Shown: one piece after another, positions 11,836-24,310 of the stretch
Layout: the number at the start of each line of letters is the position of its first letter
How positions within the stretch are numbered: position 1 is the first letter of the stretch
Assembly: GCA_951230915.1 (NCBI GenBank)
Contig: OX579637.1
Location: 17,670,001-17,734,000, forward strand
Reading direction: 5' to 3'
Length of the DNA: 64,000 nt
Source of the DNA: Antitrichia curtipendula
Taxonomy: Eukaryota; Streptophyta; Bryopsida; Hypnales; Leucodontaceae
Notes under the pieces: generated by a model
The model's input: only the letters and a program-made list of their open reading frames with translations
What the model was told of the DNA's origin: nothing
Databases searched by the model: none
Made by a program: the position numbers and the translations under genes

Positions 11836-13011
11836 AAATAAGAGTTTTTCAACAAAATGAGAGTCTTTTTCCCACAATATGAGAATAGCAAGAGGCAATT
11901 GTATCATAAACAAAGAAAGATGACTTGTTCGTAACCATAAGAAAAGCAATGCAATATCATGCAAAATAGATTTTCTAATGAAATATTTTGAAATATCATG
12001 CGAGAATTGCAAAATGCAACACAATAAATGACAAATATTCACTGAATAATGATGTATTGGACTAATACATTGCAAATTGGACATTTGAAGAGGCACTGCC
12101 TATCGTTACACTCTTGGAAGCAAAGTATCTCATCTCCATAGTCTGTATTAGACACTGCAAATAGATTACTTCGGAAGACAATGCCTTGGTGATAGAAGAA
12201 TGAAGTGGATGCTAAGCTTGTCATCTAGGTCTAAGCATAGAAATGATAGAAACAAGTACCCCATAATCCAATGCAGCACTTCTCTTACTGGCACTCGAGA
12301 CGTAGGTGTTTTCTAGTGCTCCCTACAGGAGTGCTTATAGTGGAACCTAGGTTAGTTTGTCTCCATAATTTCCTTGCCCACATTCATGTCAAAGCTCGAC
12401 ATCCACTTCCTTCTTCCATTACAATGGCGTCCTCTTCCGAAGCTTCTATTTGCAGAACTAGCACAGACTATGAAGATTTGATACTTTGTCTATCCGGTTT
12501 GTAATATTTGAACGGGTTTGCGTTGTTCTCAATCTAAATATGAGCCTTTGCGACACAATAGTTCAGAATATGAAATGTATTCTTGGCTCTCTGATATGCT
12601 GAAATGGTGTCTATATTCCAAAATTAAGAGGTCCTTAATGCATCTCCTTCATAAACATTTTCAAATGATAGTGAACCTCTCTTTTCGTTGTTATATATCT
12701 CTCTTCTGTTTTTTAAATTTTTGCATCCCCAAAAGGTATACTAAAAATGTATGTAGCTATCGTGAGCGTGATTCACTCCAACATTGAGTTTTTCAAAGTA
12801 ACTGCACAATGCTATTTTGTACGTATAGATTTGGAACCTACAATATGAACAGATATTACATGTGTGATTTACTCTTCAACATCTCCAAGGCCTTTCAAAT
12901 TTCAGGTCCTCGACTGTAACCATTGTCACACTTCTTGTAATCTTCTAATGCTTGTCTCCTTTGCAGTTGTATAAACTTCCGGTCCCATACATCCACAACC
13001 GGCAGTTTGCG
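11836..13011. other. Subterminal non-coding region of the 21-kb element
   Basis: The sequence is AT-rich. Near its left edge it shares ATTAAAATxAGAG and CTATATTCATTA words with the opposite terminus. The open frames are short and composition-driven. I see no gene I can support. Confidence 0.4.
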
Positions 13012-13465
13012 TCAACTCGGGGATAATCCGTCGTGTGTCTTTGTCTTCCGCATACCGAATGACCTCAAACGCTGTGCTGGCAAGGGCGGTGGATGAGAAC
13101 GGCCAGGAAGTATTTTATTGTGCACTCCTTCCAACGCCACTGCCTCCACCTCAGGCAAGGTCATTTTCACACCTCCGTTGTCATAGAGCTTTCTCTGTGG
13201 CACTTTGTCGAAGGCAGACGGCGACATTCGTGAACCCCCTGCCATAGTAGGTCGTAAAAGAGAAGGCGAGCATGATTTGGACAGACGCGGAGTTCCACTT
13301 GGCGGACTATCCACCACACCGTCCTCTACAAGTTTTAGAGAGAAGTCCATTGTGGAATTTGTTGTTGCAACCAAACACAAAAAGTTCCCCGTGCTCAAGA
13401 TTGCGTTTTGGTCGTACTCTAGGAAGGAATCTGCTGATGCTGCCCAAGTCAAACTTCTATTTTGA
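13012..13465. other. Uncharacterised possible coding stretch beside the FCP1-like gene
   Basis: Both strands hold a frame here: 146 codons on minus from 13,452 and 86 codons on plus from 13,205. The minus frame could be a last exon of the FCP1-like gene, but that gene already has a stop at 14,023. The plus frame has a more protein-like composition at its end (EFVVATKHKKFPVLKIAFW). I cannot decide between them, and neither resembles a family I know. Confidence 0.2.
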
Positions 13466-13681
13466 ATTGGAGACGGCGACCTGCAAACAGTCTGAAACAG
13501 AAAGCCAAATGCAAAACTCGTGTCAATAGAAGCGCAAATAGGAGAACATGTCCAGAACTCTCGGCAAAGAGAAGAGACACCATTTTGGGATGCGGAGAAT
13601 TTAGATGAATTAGATTGAAGGGGTCAAATTGACCGATAACAACTTAGATGCATTTGACTCAACCAAGACACAACATGGAAG

Positions 13682-13800
13682 AGGTCGACTCGACCTAAAA
13701 TGTCTTAGAAAAGGTCGACTTGACCCACAATACACATACAAGCTGTGAACTGAACATACAAAACCCACAAATCAGGTCAATTTGACCTAAACCTCACAAA
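13682..13800. promoter_or_regulatory. Palindromic TTAGGTCGA-N-TCGACCTAA-type sites downstream of the FCP1-like gene
   Basis: AGGTCGACTCGACCTAA at 13,682-13,698, with degenerate relatives (AGGTCGACTTGACC near 13,717 and AGGTCAATTTGACCTAA near 13,776). They belong to the family clustered at 19.9-20.5 kb and 26.6-27.3 kb. Confidence 0.5.
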
Positions 13801-14022
13801 CCAAGTGGTGAAGTGGAAAACACGAATGGAATTATGATGACGAAGCTTTTCCATTTTATTCCTGTGAACAATATATTATACAAAATTGAAGAGTACAAAA
13901 TTCATAAACTATGCACAGTTCAGGTCGACGCAAGCTAAATTGCATTGCCAATGATGAAGCCCAATCCCTAGCGTGGATCTAGTGTAGCTAATTTGGACTA
14001 AAAATAACCCAAACCCATTAGC

Positions 14023-14820
14023 CTATCTTAGACTCAACGACAGTCGAGCTGCTTCCATTAGCCGGTTGTACTTTTGTCGACTTCGTTTGTTGCAGAGCAT
14101 TTGTTGTCCCATCTTTCCTGAGTTATTCTCCCTGAATGACTTCAACCCTTCATCTCGAGCAACGTGAAGGCGCCTAAACCAGTGAAGAAGGATGTCCAAG
14201 AGAAATGTGTTCTTCGGACCATTTTCCCTGTTCGACCAAGTATCAGGGAGAATGTCATTCTCTGTCTTGTTCCTAATGTGTTTACAAGGGCTGTCGTCCA
14301 CTATGATGGTATTCTCTGACGCAAAATTCCCTCGTGACCCATTGAACAAAGTACTCAGGTTCTTAAGGAACATGTCCTTGTTTGTATTGGGCTCTTTGAA
14401 AGTTGTGATCTTTCCAAAACCATCCCTGCACTTCAATATTGTGCAGGACTCTTGCCCGAGTACGAGATAGGGCATTTCTATACCATCGAAATGATGCTTA
14501 CAAACACCTTCAGTGTCGAACATTTTCATGGAGCTCCACACTAAGATGACGGCAATCTTTGCTAACTCACTCAAGAACTATAAGCAATTGGGCCTAACGT
14601 AAACTTCTTTCTTTCCCATGATAGCGGGAACTGTGGCAGAGTGTCAGTGTGAGGATTTGCCTATGTGACTGTACCATCCCTTGGTTTTGATTTCTTCAGA
14701 CACACATAAAATCCCATTCAGGTCCAGAACAACGTTGAGCTCCTTCACCGCCACCCTGAACCTCAATGGACGTTTGACCTCCTCCAACGTCCCTCCATGA
14801 GAACAAGGAGAATTCGATTC
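14023..14820 (-). other. FCP1/NIF-like HAD domain exon
   Basis: The order of motifs supports the family: DLNG nucleophile loop, WSS after a hydrophobic strand, a Lys in MFLKNL, and VDDSP. Two in-frame stops interrupt it: TGA after GKSSH, and TAG in NCL-stop-FLSEL. After VDDSP the sequence runs through LHWFRRLHVARD into a basic C-terminus. FCP1-type enzymes dephosphorylate phosphoserine, classically on the RNA polymerase II tail. Whether this divergent version did so is unknown. Confidence 0.7.
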
Positions 14821-15288
14821 TTGTTTTCAAGCGAGTAAATGTGCAGCCAGTTACTACCCTGAACTGACACATTTTTGAACTAACGCAAAATGATATAGTA
14901 AATACTAAAGGAAGGGCAACAAGGACAGTTTATGTATGACATACCTTCTTCTCGCGAGCGGATTTAGTTGCAGCTCTGACATCCTCCTGCACCTCAACAA
15001 CGGGTTTTGCAACTTTGACCACCATAACATCTCCATCCGAAAATGAGAAGTCATCATTCACGACGTCCTCTTGTACAATAGGAGCAATCTCATACTTTGG
15101 AGTCACGTTGTCTACTTGCGTTGTAGGCACAAAGTTCTTCTATGGAAACGTCATCGGGAGACACAGGGAGTTGACTATGCGACGACTGATATTTGGGTGA
15201 AGAAAGAACAACATCAACATTAACAATGCCTGCAATTCATGAATTCACAAAAAAATAATCTGTAAAAATCCGATATATTAAATTTTCC

Positions 15289-15296
15289 AGTGGTAG
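15289..15296 (-). other. Uninterrupted target site corresponding to the element B insertion
   Basis: AGTGGTAG here is the reverse complement of CTACCACT. The sequence on each side (intron between exons 3 and 4 of the FCP1-like gene) continues into the left and right flanks of element B at 50,198 and 63,526. It therefore shows the pre-insertion state, with only one copy of the 8 bp. Confidence 0.85.
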
Positions 15297-16589
15297 ATAC
15301 TAGAATACATAATTTTGAAAATTTTGAAAATTTTGAACTCTGTAGTTTAGTCCACCGTAAGTTCATAATCGGAAAAATGTTTTCGCCTCATGAATATGCA
15401 CAACTAAGTCCAATCTACCATTCCAGTTAGCCCGAGTCGACCTAAACTATACAAATGACATTGAGTAATCAATCTGCAGGGGCATTTGCTGCATGAGCCT
15501 CGACCATGCCAACTTTTGGTGCATGAGCCTCAGTTGTAGGCACATCAACGTGAGTCGCCACCTGCGGAGCACCAGCAAGCGCGACGTCGACCTCTGGAGG
15601 TGGCGGGGGAATGTCCGGCAATTGGTCTCTAGGAGGAAGAGGTGGAGGCACGACCCTCAGAAGGAATAGCAGGAGGCATGCCAACAACTGGTGGAGGAAG
15701 AAGACCGACGGCACTTGCAAACGGAGCAGGAGGCATAACAAAACCAGATCGAATTGGCTCCGCCAAACTTGACTCCCTGGTATTCAACGAACCCGAGGCC
15801 TGACCCTACAGCAACAACTGGATAGCTACTTAGGCTGGCAAAACCGCGAGTGGTAGAGCACTTCTCTTGCTATTCACAATAGTGTCGTACGTGTTGTCAA
15901 TCTTTGACAATAGCGCCAAAATACAGTTCTAAAGCTGCTCCATCATATAACTCTACTGGGCGTGCATCTTCATATTTGTTGCCCGATCCTGCAGCCTCTC
16001 CATTCTGAGCTTGTCGATCTTTGCGCTCATGGCAGCAAGCTCGTCATCATGTCTCCTCCTCTTTCCTATTGCCCTCCAAGTCATGGAGTGTGGCGGCATG
16101 CTGGATGGCTGCATATCTATGGGATGCAACTCTTCCGGTTGCCCAAATGATGCAAAGGAAGCTCTGGTACTATGAAAGAGCTGGACGGGCGTCAACTGCT
16201 CGTCTTGGAGATCCTTGAGTCCATGGTTGTATTCCTCCTCGTTTTCATCCGACAACAAATCTACTGGGTCTCCATGAGACGAACCAGCTTGAGAAGATGG
16301 TTCGCCTTGGGAAGGCTGAGACATGGCAAATCCCATGCCTACTTCTTCTTTCTCTTTGAAGTTGCGAGTATTGCAAGAGCTCCACCTTTCCGACGGTACA
16401 TTTCTTCGTCCACAAAGTACCCCTTTGGAAGGAAATCACTCTTATCCAATGATTTTCCTAGTTCGGCGATAGCTGTCCAGCTATCAGACTTGTCGGAGGT
16501 ACCAACAGTGAAGACATTTAGTCCCAACATCTACAGCACATAGAGAGATAGTTAGCTACACAGACAGGCATATTCACTGACAGACATTT

Positions 16590-16815
16590 TAGCTCAAGTC
16601 GACCTGAAACTTGAAGATGGAGTAATTCAGAACTACAATGCAATCTCTACGCACTTAGGCATGGCCAACCTTAATCATGTACATATACTAACTCACAAAT
16701 TGAAGGATAATTGCTGACTTAGGTCGAGTCAACCTAATCATCCTTGTATGTTCCATACATCATATAAGACATAGTCAATCCAGAGAGTCCACGTTTAGGT
16801 CGATTCAACCTAAAA
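16590..16815. promoter_or_regulatory. Palindromic GGTCGA/TCGACC-type sites inside an intron of the FCP1-like gene
   Basis: The intron 16,531-16,825 holds three degenerate copies (near 16,594, 16,719 and 16,796) of the palindrome found upstream of the gene. The next intron (18,190-18,399) holds two more, near 18,230 and 18,297. Exons lack them. Confidence 0.5.
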
Positions 16816-19800
16816 GGAAACTCACCATTGCGGCACACGTAAACTTTGAGCCCGCAAATACTGACATTACGCTCCTCACGCCAATGGCAAATCTTTTGAA
16901 TATATTCAGGTAAAATTCCATTCTGAGCTCCGTGTTGTGAATCCGGTACTTCAGCTCATTGTAAGCCCGGGGCTTCCTGAAGACCTTTGTGTCAGGGGCT
17001 CGATATGCAGGCTTTGGAGACAAGATGACGGCGTTGTTCGGGTTCTGCAAGAACGTGAGATAGACCTTCTCAGTTCCCTTGCTGTTGTTGGAAGAGTAGT
17101 CTCCCATCCGCTCAACCTTCGCGGGCTAGTAGTCCGCGAAGTCCATCTTGAAGTCCTTGAAGACTTTGTTTATCTGCACGTAGTGCAGAGCCTAGTTCTG
17201 CTCCAAAAAATTGGAGCAAATAAAGAGCCACGTTGGGATCTCTTCCAGTCAAAGTTGCTTGGACTCCTGGAAGGACTTCATAGCCATGAAGAAATACGGC
17301 ATCAATAGCGTATAGTTGCCCTTGTTCAAAACTACTGGAGCATATCAGAAGTCAAGGATTGCAAACTCTATTTCCGATGCCGTCATCTTGGTCCACGCTC
17401 CAGACGGCCATGGTGAGTTCTTGTCGGCTGCAATATTATATGGCCTGTAGTGTACAACCGCAATGTGCTTCATGAAATTTGAGCGGCGTTCAAGGAAGAC
17501 TCGGAAGAACTCGACAATGTAGGGCAAAATTTCTGCAGCCTTCTTGTTTTTGGCCTTGGTCTGCTTTGCCTCTCTAAAATAGTCCTCTCTTGGTTGCTCG
17601 AGGAGGACATTCATCGTCGCGTTGGTAATGCAACGATTCCTCTTGAACTCCCTCCATTTATCCACATTCACTTCGTTGAATCTATTGATGAGGCCCAAGT
17701 TTGGGTCAAGATGGTTGAGCTCCTTCTTGACCAGATACTTCCTCTTGCACCGCTCCACCCACTCCTTGTGAGTGTAGCAACTCTCAAGCACTAAAGCCAC
17801 CTGCTTGATTGTCACCTTCAGATGCTTAAGTGTTCGCTTCTCCTCGTTGTTTGTCCGTGTTCGCTTCAGGATGTGCGTCGCGAGCTACTTCATGTTGTCG
17901 TAGGAGAGGTTCTCCATCCACTTGAAGAACTCGTGGGTCAAGTTTTCGGACTCAAACTTCCACCCGGTCTTCTTGTTAAATGGTTGGAGGTCTTTGGGTT
18001 GATGAGCTCACCGTGAGCATTACTTGATATCACTTTGCTCCACAAGTTGAAGACATCATCAGGTGCTGTAATGATCTTCAACTCATTTGTTATCTTGAGC
18101 TTCTCCTCGGCGTCCTTACCCCGTGAAGCTTTGTGAGACTTCACAACGTCGAGCATGGCGAAGCGAGCGTTCATTGCCTTCACAAACTCCTGCAAAATCC
18201 ATCCGTAGAAGGGAGCCATAAGCTTACAATTAGGTTGACCCGACCTAACTACAGAATTCATAGACTTGGCAAAATCACATGACACAATCCTGTGTAGGTC
18301 GACTCGACCTTAATAGAAATAGCAAGTACAGCTGGACACATAAAAAGGACTTTAGGAAATCCACACAATATCTTGAATATTCACTTGATAGAATGATACC
18401 TTGAATTTGACTAGATTGGCCTTGTCCTCAGCTTTACACCTTGTATTCAACATCGTACCCACCGGGGAGGGATCCTTTGGGTTCCTTGGCCTTCCCATTT
18501 TCTTCCAAACACTTCGTGCGCCAAGGATGTTAGTTGACCACGAAGGCTTCATGGCGACGAAATGGTTTACCTTGTTGTAGTAGGCGGATATGGATCTCAA
18601 TTTCTTGTTGTCATTTGACCAAACAACGTAGCAGTCCCACTCCCTAAAGTGTTTGAGAATGGACTCGTCCAATCTCATTTGCACCATCATCTTGCTTTCC
18701 GTCACATTGTGCTAGCCGTTAATCAGGTAGAATTGCCCTCCTTTGATTTCATCCCACGACTTAGATTTGGATTTCTCTGGTTGGTTCAAGGGCATGACGC
18801 ACAGAGTCTGCTTGGTGGACTTGTCGAGCATATGCACATAGAAATGCATGGCGTCCAAAGCGAGCCGATCTTCATGGCTTTTGATGTTCATATCCGGCAA
18901 CGATGAGATAAGTTGCTCAATCAAAATTGACTTCTTCTCGTCAATTGCAAACAAGGAGGCGTTTGTGCAAGTAGCCTAGTAGTTCTTGTAGGCCTTTGCA
19001 GATAATTTGTAATCATGGTCACGCTAAGGGTTGTGAGCCTCTGGGATGTTTGTAACCGCCGACACAAAACTAGTCTCACCCATCACTGCTTCCTCAGGCT
19101 TCTGAGTCTTTGATTTCCTCCCGGCACTCAAAGCAAGGTTACCTCTGTTCGGCGGCGGAGGTGGTGTCTTGGACTGCTGATTCCTCCTGGCATTGCGGTT
19201 GTTTGTGTACCTGGAGTTCCTATGGAAGCTTGTCCCTCCCCTCCTTGAGTCAGCATCTCCTGAGACACAGTTCGTGTGACCATATCCCTCTTTGTGGACT
19301 CTAGCTTTGCCTTTAGAACCTCGACGGTCACGAATAGTGACCTCAATCGATTGGACAGTGTCTTGCCAATAATTGTGTTCCCGGCTAGAGTGCGAAAGAA
19401 GTTATAGTCAATCTTCTTCTCCAACTCAGGAATTTTGGTCATGTACTCGGTGGGTTCGAGTGTCTCCAGAAACAACGTGATGTTGAATGGAATTTTTGTA
19501 AAAGTCCAACACGAGAGTGAAATGGCATTGTTCTTCCTCTTTCTTTCCTGTCTAAGCTGTCACGCAGTGTATTTTGATTATGCTCCCCTTGTCATTGGTG
19601 ATCTCTCTAATTTTCTCGTTGAAGGAGACGGAGTAGTAGGTGTTGTTGTCTTTGTACTTGTACGAGAAGCATATCAGGTTTTTGACAGTATCATCCTGAG
19701 GCTTCAGTTGTCCATCTTCTCGGGGTTGAGAAACTCCTAGTAGTCTCCATTGTTGTTAATGTCGTCTCCATCTTCCTCATCTCGAGCGACTTCACATTGC

Positions 19801-19876
19801 TTAAAGAACGACTCCAGTCTTGGTACTTGTTCCTCCATCCTGTCAATGCGGGAGAACGTATCAGTAAGTTCTTGGT

Positions 19877-20441
19877 TTAGCTCGAGTCGACCTAAATTAG
19901 AGACCAGGTATACTTCTGATCTTACTGAATGAGTGAGGGCATCGATCGTTGTATTTAGGTTGAGTTGATCTAAAGTTCACATATCAGATGTGGTATGATT
20001 TGGTTTTACTCTGGATTTAGTTTGAACCGATCATAATGGTATTGGACAATATGCTTAATGCTTTTTTCTCTAATCTTTGTAGGGAGATTCACTTCTGTAT
20101 TCATTTTTGCTAAAGTGGTGTCATGGTTTAGGTCGAGTCGACCTAATTCAAGGGCTATCCTCGATTTTGGATTTGTTTTCTTTTGTGTCCTTCTACTGTG
20201 TATGCGTAATCATTTAGGTCGAGTTGACCTAACTAGAAGGTGCTCTAGTGTTGGTATTTTTGAAAGCCTCAATCCTTTTCTGTTGTCTATATGCCCTCTA
20301 TCTATTTGTGGTTGACAGTTTAGGTCGGTTCGACCTAACCTTGACGGGGCCTTCGATTTCTAGTCGTGGACGTAATTTGCTTATGGGCATAGTTTAGTGT
20401 TCTTCAAATTGGATTTTATCATTTAGCTTGAGTTGACCTAA
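19877..20441. promoter_or_regulatory. Array of 19-bp palindromes upstream of the FCP1-like gene
   Basis: Copies of TTAGGTCGA-N-TCGACCTAA or close variants at 19,877, 19,954, 20,128 (perfect arms), 20,214, 20,320 and 20,423. Starts are about 75-175 bp apart and mostly near 100 bp. They begin 39 bp upstream of the proposed start codon. Spaced perfect palindromes suggest sites for a dimeric DNA-binding protein. The protein is unknown. Confidence 0.65.
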
Positions 20442-20599
20442 ATAGATCTTTTATGTTTGAATCCTTTGTACAGTGAACCTAAATCCTTTGTTGTCAAACC
20501 TAAAACCTACATTCGTTGTAGTCGACCTAAACTTGCTTCGACCTGAACTTGCTTCAACCTAAACTGATCTCGACCTAAAACTGCAAATCAATTGAACTC

Positions 20600-20770
20600 A
20601 TGCTCACTTTGATTGTCCTGGCAGGACTCTGGATTTGTATGTAATTGAAGATTCCTCAGCCTTTAAGGTTTGGGAGAAAAAAGAAATCAATAGTTCCCTA
20701 CATCACGCACAAGCAATGGAGGTAATTAGTGAAACAAATTACAACCTTCTGCTGAACCCAAAACTCTTAG
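20600..20770 (+). other. Intergenic spacer between the FCP1-like promoter region and simple repeats
   Basis: A plus-strand frame (20,635-21,024) opens here, but most of it is made of the 73-bp repeat that follows. The repeat changes frame from unit to unit, so I do not treat it as a gene. Confidence 0.35.
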
Positions 20771-20984
20771 ACCACCAAGCACGAAGGAAGAAGCAACTAG
20801 AGTGCTCGACATCAATACCAACAATTTCAATCAAAACTCTCAAACCACCAAGCACGGAGGAAGAAGCAACTGAAGTGCTCAACATCAATATCAACAACTT
20901 CAATCAAAACTCTCAGACCACCAAGCACGGAGGAAGAAGCAACTGGAGTGCTCAACATCAATATCAACAACTTCAATTTCAGCA
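20771..20984 (+). repeat. 73-bp tandem repeat, about 2.9 units
   Basis: Units start at 20,771, 20,844 and 20,917 with ACCACCAAGCACG. Each continues through GAAGAAGCAACT, GTGCTC and CAACATCAATATCAACAA. The 73-bp length is not a multiple of three, which argues against a coding repeat. Confidence 0.8.
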
Positions 20985-21429
20985 TACTGGACTAAAACGT
21001 AGTCAATGGAAACCTCCAATGTGAAAGTATCAATCTTTAAAATACTCCAATTGCAGACGTACTCTCCAAATCCGAGCAAGAAACCTGAGGCACATATTGA
21101 CACTTGTACAAACTAAGAATTTTGACTCCTGAATAGCAACCTAAACATCACCTCGTATGCACAACTGAAAAAACTGAACTTTTCTCCTCCAATTGAGGAA
21201 GCGTCCATGCTCTCCTTCAGCATATCATGACAATTGAGGAAACATCGCTGCAATTCAAAGACAGCAAGAAACCTAAACCACAACATTCAATGAAAGAATC
21301 CCAAAAATCCCTAGAAAATGAAATTTACTCTTCCTGCACCACACATGTAGTTCACGCATCTCCTAATTCATGGACTTCAGAGAAATTTCCAACCAAAGTG
21401 CGCAATCAAGAGTTTCCACCCAACACACA

Positions 21430-21565
21430 AATAAAACTTACCAATTAAAGTCAGCGTTAAAGCTCAAGATTAAATTGTGAGCACCCGGGCACACACAACG
21501 CAGAGATAAGACTCACCAATTAAGCTCACCGTTAAAGCTCAATATTAAATTGTGAGCACCTGAGC
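21430..21565 (+). repeat. ~74-bp direct repeat, two units
   Basis: ACCAATTAAxxxCA-CGTTAAAGCTCAA-ATTAAATTGTGAGCACC occurs twice, around 21,439 and 21,513. It lies in a non-coding stretch between other simple repeats. Confidence 0.65.
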
Positions 21566-21719
21566 ACACAAGCACACGGGCCATTCAGTTTTCGAAACAG
21601 GCCATTCAGTTTCATATTCAGCACCCCACATGATGTATAGACCCCAAAAAACAAAATCAAAAAACGCATTACCTGCTTTCCGCAAACAAGCACACAACAA
21701 CCTCCCGCTGCAAAACTCA

Positions 21720-22055
21720 CGCTCCAACTCTGTCGTCCGAGGAAGCACAGCAGCACTCCAACTCTGTCGTCCGAGGAAGCACCATAGCACTCGCTATGCA
21801 GAAAGCACAGGGGCGCAAGAAGTATGACAACGACGAGCACGGGGGCAAAGAAGCCCGAGGAAGTTCGAGGACACGCCAAGGACGCAGACAGCACGAGGGC
21901 GTAGAAAAAAACCCTAACACCAATTACGAGGGCGAAGAAGCCCGAGGAAGTCCGGGGATGCCGACGAGGACGCAGACAACACGGGGGCGCATAGAAAACC
22001 ATCGACGATGAGTACAGGGCCGAAGAAGTCGACGCGCAACAGACTGGAGTGCTGC
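21720..22055 (+). repeat. Short GC-richer direct repeats
   Basis: CTCCAACTCTGTCGTCCGAG with GAAGCAC is present twice (21,722 and 21,756). GAAGCCCGAGGAAGT with ACGAGGGCG-like words recurs at 21,849 and 21,938. The open frames on both strands reflect these repeats. Confidence 0.5.
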
Positions 22056-22251
22056 AATGGAGAGTTGGTGTGCTTCGAACCCAATTTGCGCAATGCTGTG
22101 CCCTAATCAACTACTTGCCCTCACCCCATACAATACACCCGTCACCCCTGACTAAAACCTAAATGTCCAAAAGCTTTGCACAATCCTGTGCCCTTATGCT
22201 CACATTGCCATCACCTTACACAATACCATCACGCCTCACTTTCCCATGTTC

Positions 22252-22485
22252 GGGGGACTAGAACAGGTGAAATCCGCACCGGGGTTCTTTTGTGCAACGA
22301 GGGACTGGAGCAGGTGAATCCGCACCGGGGGTTCTTTCGCGCACCGAGGGACTGGAGAGGGTGAATCCGCACCAAGGGTTCGTTTGCGCAACTGGAGACT
22401 GGAGCAAGTGAAATTTGCACCGACAGTTTTTTCGTGCAACGGAAGACTAAAATCCGCACCGGGGGTTTAGGATACGTAAAGGTGA
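22252..22485 (+). repeat. ~50-bp tandem repeat, about 4-5 degenerate units
   Basis: Units contain GGGACTGGAGCAGGTG, AATCCGCACCGGGG and GTTCTTTxxGCGCAACGAG, starting near 22,252, 22,301, 22,350 and 22,398. No gene is associated. Confidence 0.7.
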
Positions 22486-22514
22486 AATCCGCGCCAAAGT
22501 GAACTGACCCCCTT

Positions 22515-22690
22515 CTTGTCCCCCCAGGAAAATCCTGAAATTTTTTATTTCCCACAAATTAACATTTTTGAAAATTCTGAATTCATATTTGCAATAAGCG
22601 GTCCCAAATTAGCTATCGTAGTTATAGAAAACAGATTTTACGCGGCACGAAATAGGGGGCTTTTTAATATATGCACCCTTGGATGAACTT
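22515..22690 (+). repeat. First of two diverged ~190-bp direct repeats
   Basis: The motif series CTGAAATTTTTTATT, TTCATATTTGCAAT, GCGGCACGAAATAGGGGGC, ending CACCCTT, recurs in the same order at 22,995-23,210. The copies are clearly diverged, so this is an old duplication. Confidence 0.6.
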
Positions 22691-22994
22691 TAGCAGGACA
22701 AACAAGGGGGCCAATTCACTCGGCCTTTTAACTCTAACTGCGTTTTAGGATTGAAGCATTAATATCACACCTTCTTGGTGTTCTTTTATTTTAAATTTGT
22801 TTTTTTTGTTTATAGGATCCTCAGTTGTCTTTTAGTTATTTATTAATTCTAGTTTTGTTGATTACAAAAATTCTTCAAAAAAAATTCACCTTCCTTGCAA
22901 ACTCTTTCAAAAAAATGAATGTATTTGAAACAAAATGTCTTCAACCTAAACACAACAAAAAACCAAACAACAGGTGGGTCAAGCACCTGCCCTG

Positions 22995-23210
22995 CCCTGG
23001 GCCAGGGAAGATTGAGCCCTGTATTGCCTTGTATTTTATCCCTGCAAAAAACACTGAAATTTATTATTTGCTGCATATGATAAAATTTTCAAATTTCAAA
23101 TTCATATTTGCAATCAAAGGCCCCATACTTGCTAGTGGACATGAAGAAATACAAAATTTAAGCGGCACAAAATAAGGGGCAATTTTTACATTTACCCTTT
23201 AATGGGGCAA
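22995..23210 (+). repeat. Second of two diverged ~190-bp direct repeats
   Basis: Partner of 22,515-22,690, with CTGAAATTTATTATT, TTCATATTTGCAATC and GCGGCACAAAATAAGGGGC in the same order. Confidence 0.6.
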
Positions 23211-23859
23211 TGCATTTATTTTCAAAAACATGAACCACTCAAAACAAGAATTTCATTAGATTTTATTAAATATACTAGTACTATCGGCACAAGAAAAAGG
23301 TTACAGGTTTCACTAATGCTCTGAATTTCAATATTCATCCAAATATTCTATAGGAATAACACATTATTTATCGCATATTATGTTTTTATAATCTAATTTT
23401 CATGGATAATTAGGGAATTTTGTGATCCATGATGAAAACCCAAAAGTATGTACCTTAATTATTTTAAATCTTATGCTTTTGTTCAAAGAATCGTCATCAA
23501 AAAAGTTAAATAAGGACTTAACGAAAATGCAAAGTAGCAAAAGAAAATTGAAGTGGGAAAATGTCTTCAACATACAGGATTCAAAGATGACTCATATTTG
23601 TGCTAGTTTTCTGTTAAATGTCAATGCAATTTAACAATAAATTTGAAAGTAGTTACAAATTCCGCATTCACATTTAATTCTTTCACAACTAAATATCATG
23701 ACTTCTCATGGTAATGGCCACTATTTACTATAAATGCTTAATAAGTTGTATTCCAAATATTTAATATTAGATGCAAGGATGGATTAAAATTAGGTATGAA
23801 CTGCATATTATTGGGATTTCAAATATTTCAAGGAATTTTGAACATCCAACTTTTCGTAA

Positions 23860-24310
23860 AGGGCTTCCCAAATCAAATTCTATGACATTTGATGTAGGGA
23901 GCCACTAAACTACAAACCCGGTTTTATTCCAAATTTTCATTTATTCACGTGGAGATGGATGAAAATTACGCGCAAGTTCAATATTTCCATGGATTGAAAT
24001 TACGCGCAAATTAAATATTTTTGAGCCTTCAAAGACTTGAGGCTGTTTGCAACTTCCATAGTTTGATTCAAGTGGCTTCCCAAATCAAATTCCATGACAT
24101 TTGATGTAGGGAGCCACTAAACTACAGACCCAATTTTATTCCAAATTTATTTGATTCACGTGAGGGTGGATTGAAATTACGCACAAATTAAATATTTTTG
24201 AGCATTCAAAGACTTGAGGGTATTTGCAACTTCCACAATTTGGTTCAAGTGGCTTCTAAAATCTTATTCTATGACATTTGATGTAGGGAGCCACTAAACT
24301 ACAGACTCGA
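23860..24310 (+). repeat. ~178-bp satellite-like repeat inside element copy 1
   Basis: About 2.5 units with the same CACGTG, AATTACGCACAAAT, CAATTTGGTTCAAGTGGCTTC and GACATTTGATGTAGGGAGCCACTAAACTAC words as the array at 10,553-11,040. The near-identical core of the giant inverted repeat starts within one unit, near 24,103. Confidence 0.75.

Larger units (their letters stand above)
14023..19838 (-). pseudogene. FCP1/NIF-like HAD-family gene, multi-exon, disabled (copy 1)
   Basis: I start it at ATG 19,838 (MEEQVPRLESFF). Exons from splice signals: 19,838-18,400 (donor AAG/gtatca), 18,189-16,826 (acceptor ttttgcag, donor ATG/gtgagt), 16,530 to about 15,470, 15,229-14,945 (acceptor ttgcag, donor AAG/gtatgt), and 14,820-14,023. 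Exons 1-2 encode ~950 residues I do not recognise (WREFKRNRCITNATM, KFESENLTHEFFKWMENL). Exon 3 ends in a Pro-rich stretch (IPPPPPEVDV). The last exon is an NLI-interacting-factor/FCP1-like HAD domain: motif I VVLDLNGILC (14,713-14,724 codes DLNG), then WSSMK, then MFLKNL and IIVDDSP. FCP1 enzymes have DxD in motif I; here the second Asp is Asn, as in many plant relatives, so catalysis is doubtful. Several in-frame stops and frameshifts break it. The exon 5 acceptor reads AA where copy 2 has AG. Confidence 0.65.

Noticed and set aside
22229..22555. Minus-strand frame of 108 codons
   Set aside because: It is a translation of the ~50-bp tandem repeat on the other strand.
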